A stretch of DNA of 64,000 nucleotides. Source: Liolophura sinensis (lineage: Eukaryota; Mollusca; Polyplacophora; Chitonida; Chitonidae). The DNA is taken from contig NC_088296.1 in assembly GCF_032854445.1 (NCBI RefSeq), forward strand, positions 16,049,485-16,113,484, in the 5' to 3' direction. The stretch's first letter is position 1, and each line of letters starts with the position of its first letter. Under the pieces are notes generated by a model. That model was not told where the DNA came from and did not search any database. It saw only the letters and a program-made list of their open reading frames with translations. Below, piece after piece: positions 54,744 through 64,000 of the stretch. Both the position numbers and the translations under genes were made by a program.

Positions 54744-55822
54744 GTAGAGAGAATTTGAAAAGAGTAAGCTATATATACAGTATACACAGCTTTGTAGTGT
54801 GAGTGTTCTTACAGACTTGAGTTTGCAGATTCGAGGTAACAGTCATATTATTTTTCCATTTTTTGATAACAAGCTATTATTTATTTTTTTATTTTCCCCA
54901 CGTAAAATGGCATAACATTTGCCCTAAACTGCGCTAATCTCACTGTAACATTTGCATTTTTCCCTCAATATATAAAATAAGTAATTTTGTCACCATGGAA
55001 ATGCATAGTTGGTCTCGTAATTAACCACGGATAAACCTCATCGATTCTTTCAAAAACAGTCAATTAAAAATCTGATTTATATGAGCTCAGGCGTAGAGAG
55101 TAACAGTAGAGGCATTTAGAGTATCCCATCACCATTTAGTGACTGTCAGACATTATTATGAAATCAGTCGACCAGAACTCTTCATTTTTATATGTACTTA
55201 AATGCAAAGAAAGCACTAAAATAAAGTATTCAAAGGAAAGATAATTTATTATTATTTTCTTTTTTAAGTTTTTTTCTAACCGACTAAATGCCTTTAAAAC
55301 ACTGGATTCTATGGTGATCTGTTGCGATCCTGGGGGTATCAGTGACGCCAGAGCAATATTTTTGGTTTGAAAATGGTGCATTTGTTTAATGCATTCATTA
55401 CTCTACATGAAGATGCATTTTGAATGCTGAAATGTAGCAGTTTTTGTGTCAAGTGGCAAAAAGAAATGACATCCCAGTTCACAATATGGTCGGAAAAGAC
55501 CACAATACAACCCAAAGTGGGTACCGGTACATCTTTTGCAACTTGCGAGTGTGTAACCTTTATACACTTGGTAACACTAAGACGTCAGTGCGCAGGTCAT
55601 GAGGTATTCCGCCAATCAGATTCTACTGTGTCCTATGCCTTTCTTTGCTTTACACCTTTTTAACATTCCACCCTAGGTATCGCGAGATTGTTTGATATTC
55701 TGCGGGAGTACATTTTAACACAGGGCAAAGTAAAATCTGATTGGCACGTTTAAGCTATATATACAATTCTCCAGACGATGATTAAATTGAAGTCGAAATA
55801 TTGAGATCGTCAAAATAAATTA

Positions 55823-56058
55823 TGAAAGGGACAGTGCAACGACTGGTTGACCCATATCAGTATGATGGCTCGGGCGGGGTGTATTACTTGCCTTCGGTAA
55901 GTCGTCTCAGTGATGCAGCACTAGATAAAAGAGCCGTGCAAAAATCCGTCCTGCAGCAAGGGGGCACATTACGTGCACTCGAAGAATTCCTTCGTCGTCA
56001 TATGATTGAAAAATTGTTGAGTACGACGTTAAACCCCAAGCACTCACTCACTCACTCG
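55823..56058 (+). mobile_element. SINE-B, 5'-truncated (copy of 23164-23398)
   Basis: ATGAAAGGGACAGTGCAACG to CGTTAAACCCCAAGC and (ACTC)n. It predates the duplication. Confidence 0.9.
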
Positions 56059-56228
56059 AAGTAAATTTCACGGGAGTTACTTTGCTTATTTAGTATGCCA
56101 AACTGTTTACTGGATCAACTAAATTTTGCTTTTATAACGTTTCCCCTTAAGTGTTGCAATATTGTTTGATATTCTGTGAGATTACATTTTAACAAAATGG
56201 ACCATAAAATGTGTCATTATCTTTACAG

Positions 56229-56333
56229 CTGGGTCGATGGTTTACATCATTGGGATACTTTTTGGTGTGATTTCACTCCTGTCAACGATGTTTACGCTTT
56301 GCATACAGTATCAGCACTCTCTTCAATCTAAAG
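56229..56333 (+). pseudogene. Orphan intact copy of hydrophobic exon 3
   Basis: It is 105 bases, phase 1-1, acceptor TTTACAG and donor GTAACA, with the same residues as 23752-23856 (GSMVYIIGILFGVISLLSTM). It has no partner exons on the same strand within the window. Confidence 0.8.
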
Positions 56334-56539
56334 GTAACAAGCTATGTAGCCCTGGAGTCTCTCACCAATGCTGCCGCCGTGAGTTCAAATCATATTGGTT
56401 TCCTCTCCGGCCGTACGTGGGGATGACCGTGAGTTTCCCCTGGGTCTCGCCCGGTTTCCTCCCACCATATTGCTGGCCGCCGTTGTATAAATGAAATATT
56501 TTTGAGTACGTCGTAAAACACCAACTAAATAAATAAATA
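56334..56539 (+). mobile_element. SINE-A (copy of 23857-24062)
   Basis: Present in both segmental copies, so inserted before the duplication. Confidence 0.88.
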
Positions 56540-56552
56540 ATCTCATAAATAA

Positions 56553-56625
56553 ATGTGTGGTGGAGTAGCGGATTGATCGCCTGGATTGTAAACAGTAGAT
56601 CTAGAGTTCAATCCCGAATGGAGTC
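56553..56625 (+). mobile_element. tRNA-like SINE head (copy of 24068-24140)
   Basis: TGGTGGAGTAGCGGATTGAT and GAGTTCAATCCCGAATGG. Confidence 0.5.
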
Positions 56626-56707
56626 ATGATAATGCAAAAGTTTAACATCGATAATCTTGATATTATACCTCGCTTCACGCTCAACTTTAGAAGAATGGGT
56701 CACCTAC

Positions 56708-56940
56708 ACTACAAAAAGTAATGTGTTAAATTTAACAGAAAGCCTCTTGGCTGAGTAATACCAGACAATATCCTGTCATTGCAGCAAATTATTCTGTTAA
56801 ATATAAAGATCCTATTACACTAACAGGATATTAAATATGTTGAATATAACAGGATATTGTGTTATAATAACAGAATACATTCTAGCATCACTCAGGCATC
56901 AGACTTTGTGTTAAAATTAACAGATTATATTTTGAGTGTA
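56708..56940. mobile_element. MITE-1, complete
   Basis: Inverted ends CTACAAAAAGTAATGTG... and ...AACAGATTATATTTTGAGTG. Unit 1 keeps only the left half. Confidence 0.75.
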
Positions 56941-57117
56941 CTCTTCCGCACGGTGTCAATAAAATGTGCTGTCAATAATAAGATGCTGGGAAATAATGCG
57001 TGAAAAAAAAACAACAACTCCTCGCTGCTGCATTTTGGTAAAGCTTTTGTATTGGGTTACTTTATTTATCTGTTTAGTTGCCGGTATATGTTATTATGAC
57101 TATGTATGCTGTGTTCT

Positions 57118-57332
57118 AATAGACAACCTGCGGTCGCTGTGAGTTCAAGTCCAGCTCATGCTGGCCTCCTCTCCGGCCGTAAGTGGGAAGGTCTGGAGCC
57201 ACCTGCGGATGGTCGTGGGTTTTCCCCGGGCTCTGCCCGGTTTCCTTCCACCATAATGCTGGCCGAAGACGTTTAAGTGAAATATTCTTTTGTACGGCGT
57301 AATACACCAATCAAATAAATAAATAAATAAAT
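57118..57332 (+). mobile_element. SINE-A
   Basis: CTGCGGTCGCTGTGAGTTCA, CTCCTCTCCGGCCGTAAGTG, tail GTACGGCGTAATACACC. Absent from unit 1. Confidence 0.88.
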
Positions 57333-57407
57333 CATACACAACCAACTCATGTAATGTTACACAATATCACTACTGTTCATCCACTTATGAAATATACCAA
57401 ACTGATC

Positions 57408-57462
57408 ATGGGTTTCCCCCGGTCTCCACCTGGTTTCCTCCCACCGTAATGCTGGCGTTAAG
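57408..57462 (+). mobile_element. SINE-A fragment
   Basis: ATGGGTTTCCCCCGGTCTCC to CACCGTAATGCTGGC. Confidence 0.75.
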
Positions 57463-58040
57463 GCAAGGTTTCTCTTATCAACGTGTATGGAAAATTTGTC
57501 TTAACGAGACACTGAAGAGCTTATCCAAATTTGAATTTCTACCCCCCCCGCCCCGTCCAAAAAATAACAACCCCCTGTAAAATCGTATTTCATATTCTGA
57601 CACAAGGAGAAATGTTAAAACAGCTACAATTGAAAAATGTTTTGTCTAGAAAGATTTAAATTTGTACACAATTTTTTTTAATGAAAGACCATGTATTAAC
57701 CACAATTTGGGCTCTTTCCTGTTCTGTGTGGCCATTTAAGAACTTGCAATTTATAACTTAAGACTTCAGTTGCTTGATAAATACGTGCTGTGGTTTATTA
57801 AGAGCGACTATATTATATATGTGTCAAAGTTCTGAAGTCCTATTCTTTGACATGGGCGTCCAGTGTTCTAACATGATTCATTCACCTATCGATACGCCTG
57901 AGTGAACAGTATTCTAACATAGGCCATTCACCTTTCGATACGCCCGAGTAAACAGGTACATACAAAGTCCCACGGGGACGACATTGACTCAAAACTACAT
58001 CGGGTTTTTGAGTCAGAGATAGGATAGTAAATGTCATGAC
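57463..58040. other. Unit-2-specific sequence, nothing recognised
   Basis: No coding signal and no counterpart in unit 1. ATTCACCTNTCGATACGCC-type blocks near 57890 and 57930 repeat twice. Confidence 0.4.
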
Positions 58041-58435
58041 AGCAAAACATTTTGTTTTTGTATTTCTAGACTAGTGGCTTGTGATAAGCTACAACTAACA
58101 TCGCTTTATTTCATTAACTCTCTGCTTAAGCCATGGGGCTAGGTTGTGTGTACGTTCCTACGCTTTAAGCATAAACATGAGCTAAAGTTATAAGAGGCCA
58201 TTTGCCAACTATCATGTTTTCGTGGCTACTCTGGTTAATACTCTCAGTATGCTGTAGTATTTTATAGGGGAAGGTTTATATCTTAAAAGGCTTGGTATTA
58301 TCAATATCCCGATATAATATTACCCGGGCTCAGGTGTTAGGAAGTGTGTTAGCAGTTAAAAGCGGTATTAACTTTAGTGTGGAGTAAATTGCAGTTAGTT
58401 TTGTAGTCCAAAACTGGCAATAAAGGTTAAGCATA

Positions 58436-58690
58436 ACTACAGTATGAACAGCCGTCCCGTAGTATAATGTAGCTAACATTTAATTACTAGTATGAACAGC
58501 CGTCCTGTAGTACAATGTAGCTAACATTTATTTACTAGTATGAACAGCCGTCCTGTAGTATAATGTAGCTAACATTTATTTACTAGTATGAACAGCCGTC
58601 CTGTAGTATAATGTAGCTAACATCTATTTACTAGTATGAACAGCCGTCCCGTAGTATAATGTAGCTAACATTTATTTACTAGCTTAAAGG
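58436..58690. repeat. ~49-bp tandem repeat, five units
   Basis: The unit is CTAGTATGAACAGCCGTCCT, GTAGTATAATGTAGCTAACA, TTTATTTA. Confidence 0.93.
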
Positions 58691-59404
58691 GATACATGTA
58701 CAGACGCTGATTGGCTGACAGTGGATATAGGGTTCCTGGGTTAAATTGTGCAGCCTTTATTCAGGCTTGAATAAATGTACCATACCTAACATTCAGTTTA
58801 GGAAAAGGCATAGCCTTGGCTTTCCTCGTCTGTTATTTACATACTAATTTCTCAGACTGTTTCACTTGAAATCTGGAGTATTCTTTGACCTCGTTCTAAT
58901 GTTTTTGCGGGCATTGCACTTTATGTCATTATCTTCCTATTCTTTTGCATGACCATGTAATTGCATAATATTATGTTGGACTGGAATTCTCTTACTCTGG
59001 ACTCCAGTGTATTGTATTCTAACGACGTATGTTTCCGCGCACAATGGCGAGTTGGGTCCCAGCGGATCCCACCATTTTTCTCATGTTATGCATCATAACA
59101 ATACTACAACAAAAGGAGTAAAAACAGAACAGCGACAACAGTATGATAGCTGGCAAATTATTACACGTAACGGGTGAATTACGGCCTCTTGTCGATTTAC
59201 CCGAGTTAGGGTTTTATTCTAACCGTTCCTGTAAATACAAAGATACAAAATGTAAAAAATACGTAGCAAATTATCCCCCCTCTTCCCTAACACCATGACT
59301 TAAGCAGAATTAGGTAAAAAAAAGTAGTCATGTCAATTGCAATATATTAGACGCCAATGGTCGAGAATGACTCAGAATGCTGTGTTGTCATCACATTTAA
59401 CATA

Positions 59405-60890
59405 CTGCAACATTAGCTTGTTTTGTTTACAAGCAGGGGTCAGGCCTCGGGGATGTATAGTCTACAAGCAGAGAACAGGCCTCGGGAATGTTTAGTCTAC
59501 ATGCAGGCACCAGGCCTCGGGGATGTTTAGTCTACAAGCAGAGACCAGACCTCGCGCATGTTTAGTCTACAAGCAGGCACCAGACGTCGGGGATGTTTGG
59601 CCTACAAGCAGAAACCAGGCCTCGGGTATGTTTGGTCTACAAGCAGGGACCAGTCCTCGGGGATGTTTAGTCTACATGCAGGCACCAGTCCTCGGGGATG
59701 TTTAGTCGTCAAGCAGAGACCAGGCCTCGGGGATGTTTAGTCTACAAGCAGGCACCAGACGTCGGGGATGTTTGGCCTACAAGCAGAAACCAGGCCTCGG
59801 GTATGTTTAGTCTACATGCAGGCAGCAGGCCTCGGGGATGTTTAGTCTACAAGCAGAGACCAGGCCTCGGGCATGTTTATTCTTCAAGCAGAGACCAGGC
59901 CTCGGGGATGTTTAGTCTACAAGCAGAGACCAGGCCTCGGGGATGTTTAGTTTACAAGCAGGAACCAGGCCTCGGGCATGTTTAGTCTTTGTGCAAGAAT
60001 CAGGTCTCGGGGATGTTTAGTCTGCTTGCAGGCACCAGGTCTTGGACATGTTAGTCTACAGGCAGAGACTAGGCCTCGGGCATGTCTAGTTTACAAGCAG
60101 GAACCAGGGCTCGGGCATGTTTATTCTGCGTGCAAGAATCAGGTCTCGGGGATGTTTAGTCTGCGTGCAGGGACCAGGTCTTGGACATGTTAGTCTACAA
60201 GCAGGGATCAGGCCTCGGGTATGTTTAATCTACAAGCAGGTACCAGGCCTCGGGGATGTTTAGTCTACAAGCAGAGACCAAGCTTCGGGGATGTTTAGTC
60301 TGCGTGCAAGGATCAGGTCTCGGGGATGTTTAGTCTGCATGCAGGGACCAGGTCTTGGACATGTTAGTCTACAAGCAGGGATCAGGCCTCGGGAATGTTT
60401 AGTCTACAAGCAGAAACCAGGCCTCGGGGATGTTTAGTCTACAAGCCGAAACCAGGCCTCGGGCATGTTTAGTCTGCGTGCAAGGATCAGATCTCGGGGA
60501 TGTTTAGTCTGCGTGCAGGGACCAGGTCTTGGACATGTTAGTCTACATGCAGGAACCAGGCCTCGGGCATGTTTAGTCTACAAGCAGGCACCAGGCTTCG
60601 GGGATGTTTAGTCCACAAGCAGGCACCAGGGGTCGGGGATGTTTGGTCTGCATGCAGGAACCAGGCCTCGGGCATGTTTAGTCTGCGTGCAGGCACCAGG
60701 TGTCAGGGATGATTAGTCACAAGTAGAGACCAGGCCTCGGGAATGTTTAATCTACAAGCAGAGACTAGACGTCCGGGATGTTTAGTCTACAAGCGGGGGG
60801 GGGGGAGGGGGGGGGGGGGGCTCGGGGTGTTTGGTCTGCTTGCAGTTACCAGACCTCGGGAATGTTTAGCCTACAAGTAGAGACCAAACA
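59405..60890 (+). repeat. 35-bp minisatellite, about 40 units
   Basis: The unit is CTCGGGGATGTTTAGTCTAC + AAGCAGAGACCAGGC, with many variants (CAAGCAGGCACC, GCGTGCAAGGATC). Higher-order blocks recur near 59975, 60115, 60300 and 60475. A G-rich run interrupts it at 60795-60820. Confidence 0.95.
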
Positions 60891-61292
60891 TCTGGGATGT
60901 TTACATACAATCTACCTGTTTAATTAATGTGTAAACCTTTACTGCATGTTACTTGTATCGTAAAAGTGAAAATATTGATCGATTAGGTGTCAGTTTATAA
61001 TAGGAACGGTTGAGATTTCATGTCGAATGTCTTCAGCATAGCGTTTCAGTAAATATGACGACAATGACAAGACCGTCCTTCTAATCGTAAAAGAAAACAT
61101 TATCTTCAAATAGTCAGGTGCTTGAGATGGCGTCTCCGGCTTGAATACTGGCCTATCGAAGTTTGGTCAGGAGGTCAATATTACCCCAACTCTGTTCAGT
61201 TCTTGTGTAGGCTAATGGGAATCAGGGAGTGGATTATATATATTATCTGATATCAAACACTTTTACATAATCAGCCTATTAACTTTAAGCAT

Positions 61293-61440
61293 ATGAAAAT
61301 AGCGATATTAACCAGTTTGTCAGGCATTACAGTTATCAAGAAACAGACTGGTTAATATCACTATTTTCAGGCATTACAGTTATCAAGAAACAGACTGGTT
61401 AATATCACTATTTTCAGGCATTACAGTTATCAAGAGACTG
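61293..61440. repeat. 47-bp minisatellite, three units (unit 2 copy)
   Basis: Same unit and same inverted leader as 27012-27446, which has nine. Confidence 0.93.
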
Positions 61441-61679
61441 GCTATAATCCAGCCAAACAATTAAATAATTAATAAATATTATTAATATCAATAAACAAAT
61501 ATGTGAACCGCATGCGCTGTCATGCAATTGGTTAATCATGCAATCGTGCTCTATTTCTTGATTAAATAAACTATCCTGTACTATATAGTAACTAATCCAG
61601 CAATCAGAAAATAAATGAATGAATAAATCAATCAGCTAATCTAAAAATTAATGGTGTTGTTTTCTCAGCTATTTACAGT

Positions 61680-62140
61680 TTGTCTGTACCGATCAGCGTG
61701 TCACAGGAGTGCACTCGCCTAGGTAAATGTACTGGGCGGATCAACGAATCAACCGGCTTATGTAAGTGTTCAAAGAGTATCTACGGCTTGTTTATGCCGA
61801 TCAGCCTGTCACAGGAGTCCCCTGGCCTAGGTAAGTGTACTGGGTGGATCAACAAATCATCTGGCTTACGTATGTGTTCAAAGAGTATCTACGGCTTGTC
61901 TATGCCGAACAGCGTGTCACAAGGCTCCACTCGCTTACGTAAGTGTTCAAAGAATATCTGGAGCTTGTTTATGCCGATCAGCGTGTCACGGGGGTCCACT
62001 CGCTTACGTAAGTGTTCAAGGAGTATCTACGGCTTGTTTGTATCGATCAGCCTGTCACGGGCGTCCACTCGCTTACGTAAGTATACGGGACGTAGCTACG
62101 GCTTGTCTACACCGATCAACCTGTCACTCGCGTAGGTAAG
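61680..62140 (+). repeat. 69-bp satellite (unit 2 copy)
   Basis: Six to seven units with CTCGCTTACGTAAGTG. A 151-codon frame runs through it without any recognisable domain. Confidence 0.88.
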
Positions 62141-62239
62141 TTTTCGAGAAGTATCGTGAAGGCCCAATAGAGGTTCTGCCATCTACAGCTGTCGTAGACT
62201 TGGAACAAAGTCAAACGGCTTACTTTAACCTGAGACGTT

Positions 62240-62395
62240 ACATTCACTCTCGTCCACATCCGACCATCAGCAAGTTGCTGCAGACCGTCCCACGCGCGGC
62301 TGGAGAGGAAGCCAGTGTGAGCTGGACCACACCCAAGGCGTCCGCATTGTTGAGAGGCTCCTGGTCCATTACGCCACGCTGACACGTTAACAACC
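62240..62395 (-). mobile_element. SINE-A (inverted copy of 42545-42700)
   Basis: GGCTGGAGAGGAAGCCAGTG, TTGAGAGGCTCCTGGTCC, GACACGTTAACAACCTTGG. Confidence 0.85.
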
Positions 62396-62599
62396 TTGGC
62401 TGCTGTTGTAATTTGAGATGGTATTTCTTGCAGAGGGCAGTCATGCTATCCTGTCAATTGTTATATGTCATATTTACATACTCACTTTCCATCAAACAAG
62501 GAGTCAGCCGAATCGTCGTGTAAACAGTTGTTGAGTGAGAATAAATGTCTGTTCAACAACAAGGAATTATACAGCGAAGTATGTTTTAAATATTTATTA

Positions 62600-62805
62600 T
62601 ATATAAATTATTTATTTATTGATTTATTTAACTGGATTTTACGCTGTACTTAGGAATATTTCATTTATACGACGGTGGCTCGTAAGAAAACCCTCGATCA
62701 TCGGCACGCTGGTGGCAGACCACCTCATGCACAAAAGCAGAGGAAGCCAGCATGAGCTGGAAGTGAACTCACAACGACCGCATTGGTGAACGACCACTGT
62801 TCTGC
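62600..62805 (-). mobile_element. SINE-A (inverted copy of 42183-42372)
   Basis: TTTACGCTGTACTTAGGAAT, CATGCACAAAAGCAGAGGAA, CAACGACCGCATTGGTGAAC. Confidence 0.85.
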
Positions 62806-62944
62806 GTATGGAAAAATCGTCTGTACGTAATCTTTTCCATTTTCATGAATATCAACGCTAATTATACCCTTATCTACCCGGGCTACTTGTAGTCGGTTTT
62901 TTGCCACTTTTTAAGCTACCGCCTTCGTACTAATTTCATACTAG

Positions 62945-63149
62945 GCTCAAAAATTAATCGGTTAATTTGAACAGAAAGTCTGCTTTGTGAGTGGTGCTAG
63001 AAATCTGCTATTGTAATAGATTATTCTGTGTAATATAACACATGTATTCTATTAATTCAACATAAGACTCTATTAAACTAACTGTTCGTAACAAAATTAC
63101 TCAGACAACAGATTTTCTGTTAAAATTAACTGATTAAGTTTTTGAGTCC
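62945..63149. mobile_element. MITE-1 (inverted copy of 41610-41850)
   Basis: Termini GCTCAAAAATTAATCGG and CTGATTAAGTTTTTGAGTC. Confidence 0.8.
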
Positions 63150-63490
63150 ATAATTTAGTGATAGGTATAGAAAATAACGATTGCACACCACATAATCACA
63201 GCCGCTGTCGTGTAAGTGAAATATGCTTGAATACGTCTACGGCGAAAAACGGATGTAAAATGTAATGGTAGCAAGCTTTGTCTGATACAGAATAAAGAAC
63301 GCCACAAAACAAAGAACATTTTCTCTGTGTTTCTTAACTAATCGAAAACTAGCAGTACAGCTCAAAATGCTAAAATGTGAAAATTGCTTCATTATGGCGT
63401 TAAGCAAGAATCAAATAGCTAAATTAATAAATAAGTAAATGTAAACCTAATTAAGAAACAAACAAAAATAATACCATGCAGGAAAAATGT

Positions 63491-63496
63491 TTTATT
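63491..63496 (-). terminator. Candidate poly(A) signal of the second TSP1-VWA copy
   Basis: TTTATT on plus, AATAAA on minus, matches 41261-41266. Confidence 0.45.
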
Positions 63497-63976
63497 TGCA
63501 TACTTCAAAATGTATAGGCTATAGGCTTAGAGCGCTGGATGCGTACCACCGTCGAATCTGCTGAAGAGGTTGAAACAGGATCATTCAACATTGACCATAA
63601 TGGTGGGAAATCGGTGCTCTCTAATTTAATAAAATAATCTGATCTCAAATCATCTATTCGATGAGTATTTTAAAAGGGTCACCACGGATACCATGACCAT
63701 ATTACAAACCGTGTCAGGATTACTTAAACAACCAGTTTGACAGAGGAGGTGATTGATGGAACAGCCAAATGGGTAAGATTTATACTGTTACATGGCTTAG
63801 AAAGTAAAGACGCATTTAAAGTGTTGGTCTAACTTATCCACCTGTGATATATGTAGATAACCTGAAAAGATGCGGTACATACATGAGCTGTGACCACCTC
63901 AGATACTTTTCTGAGATGCTAAATTAATCTGGGAACGCCTTTAATAACGATTAAAAAAAAGGCCCAACGGAAGAAG

Positions 63977-64000
63977 CTATTTTCCTTTCAGCACGTGCGG
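63977..64000 (-). CDS. Last codons of an inverted TSP1-VWA paralogue
   Basis: On the minus strand the final bases encode PHVLKGK then TAG (63977-63979), aligning in frame with TQVLNRK-stop of the gene at 40.7 kb. The in-frame stop is kept despite several substitutions, which suggests a coding copy rather than decayed DNA. The rest lies beyond the window. Confidence 0.7.
   Translation of the reverse strand, partial: PHVLKGK

Larger units (their letters stand above)
62265..64000 (-). repeat. Inverted duplication, arm B
   Basis: The reverse complement of 40745-42700 without its SINE at 41.85 kb. It extends to the window edge, so its full length is unknown. Arm B starts about 45 bases from the end of segmental unit 2. 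Confidence 0.93.

Noticed and set aside
59523-60193. ORFs of the form MFSLQAETRPR...
   Set aside because: They lie wholly in the 35-bp minisatellite; the unit is not a multiple of three, so frames rotate. No start context or domain.

Overview
This is a stretch of animal nuclear genome, most likely from a mollusc (bivalve-like); another lophotrochozoan such as a brachiopod is not excluded. The reasons are spliced genes with GT-AG introns, roughly 60% A+T intergenic DNA, many short tRNA-headed SINEs, palindromic MITEs, many minisatellites, and domain combinations typical of invertebrates. There is no bacterial-style gene packing, and I see no true tRNA or rRNA gene.

Layout. (1) 1-7.4 kb, plus strand: the 3' half of a SECIS-binding protein 2 gene (SECISBP2/SECISBP2L type; selenoprotein synthesis) in five exons. 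Its last exon is interrupted by apparent one-base frameshifts. (2) 7.4-18.4 kb: intergenic, with SINEs, MITEs, a GC-rich island with unrecognised ORFs (about 10.98-11.9 kb) and two satellites (14.8-16.2 kb). (3) 18.4-30.3 kb, plus strand: the most interesting locus. A V-set immunoglobulin exon is followed by three separate hydrophobic (membrane) exons, a short linker exon and a large terminal exon encoding a STAND-class P-loop NTPase (nSTAND3-like). All internal exons are phase 1-1. The predicted product is a surface receptor with an Ig ectodomain and a cytoplasmic signalling NTPase. The 5' exon with the signal peptide was not found. (4) 30.3-38 kb: repeats and a fragment of a non-LTR retrotransposon. 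(5) 38.1-40.8 kb, plus strand: a small secreted TSP1 + von Willebrand factor A gene. (6) 42-49.8 kb: repeats, with one intronless minus-strand ORF at 46.7-47.1 kb that looks like an ADP-ribosyltransferase-fold protein. (7) 49.9-52.5 kb: a decayed SAMD3-like gene copy carrying a 39-bp coding minisatellite. (8) 53.8-62.2 kb: a direct duplicate of 21.2-28.27 kb, which copies two membrane exons of the Ig-NTPase gene but neither the Ig nor the NTPase exon. (9) 62.27-64.0 kb: an inverted duplicate of 40.75-42.70 kb. Its far end is the stop codon of a second, minus-strand copy of the TSP1-VWA gene, which runs out of the window.

The locus has been rebuilt repeatedly by segmental duplication, once direct and once inverted, with the two junctions almost touching near 62.22-62.27 kb. 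Several SINEs are present in one copy and absent at the matching site in the other, which dates those insertions relative to the duplications. Minisatellites have expanded in one copy and not the other (35-bp unit: about 40 copies versus fewer than 2; 47-bp unit: 9 versus 3).

Limits: exon boundaries were read by eye from splice consensus, phase and protein similarity recalled from family knowledge. No alignment or database search was run. SINE, MITE and satellite names are local labels for this window.
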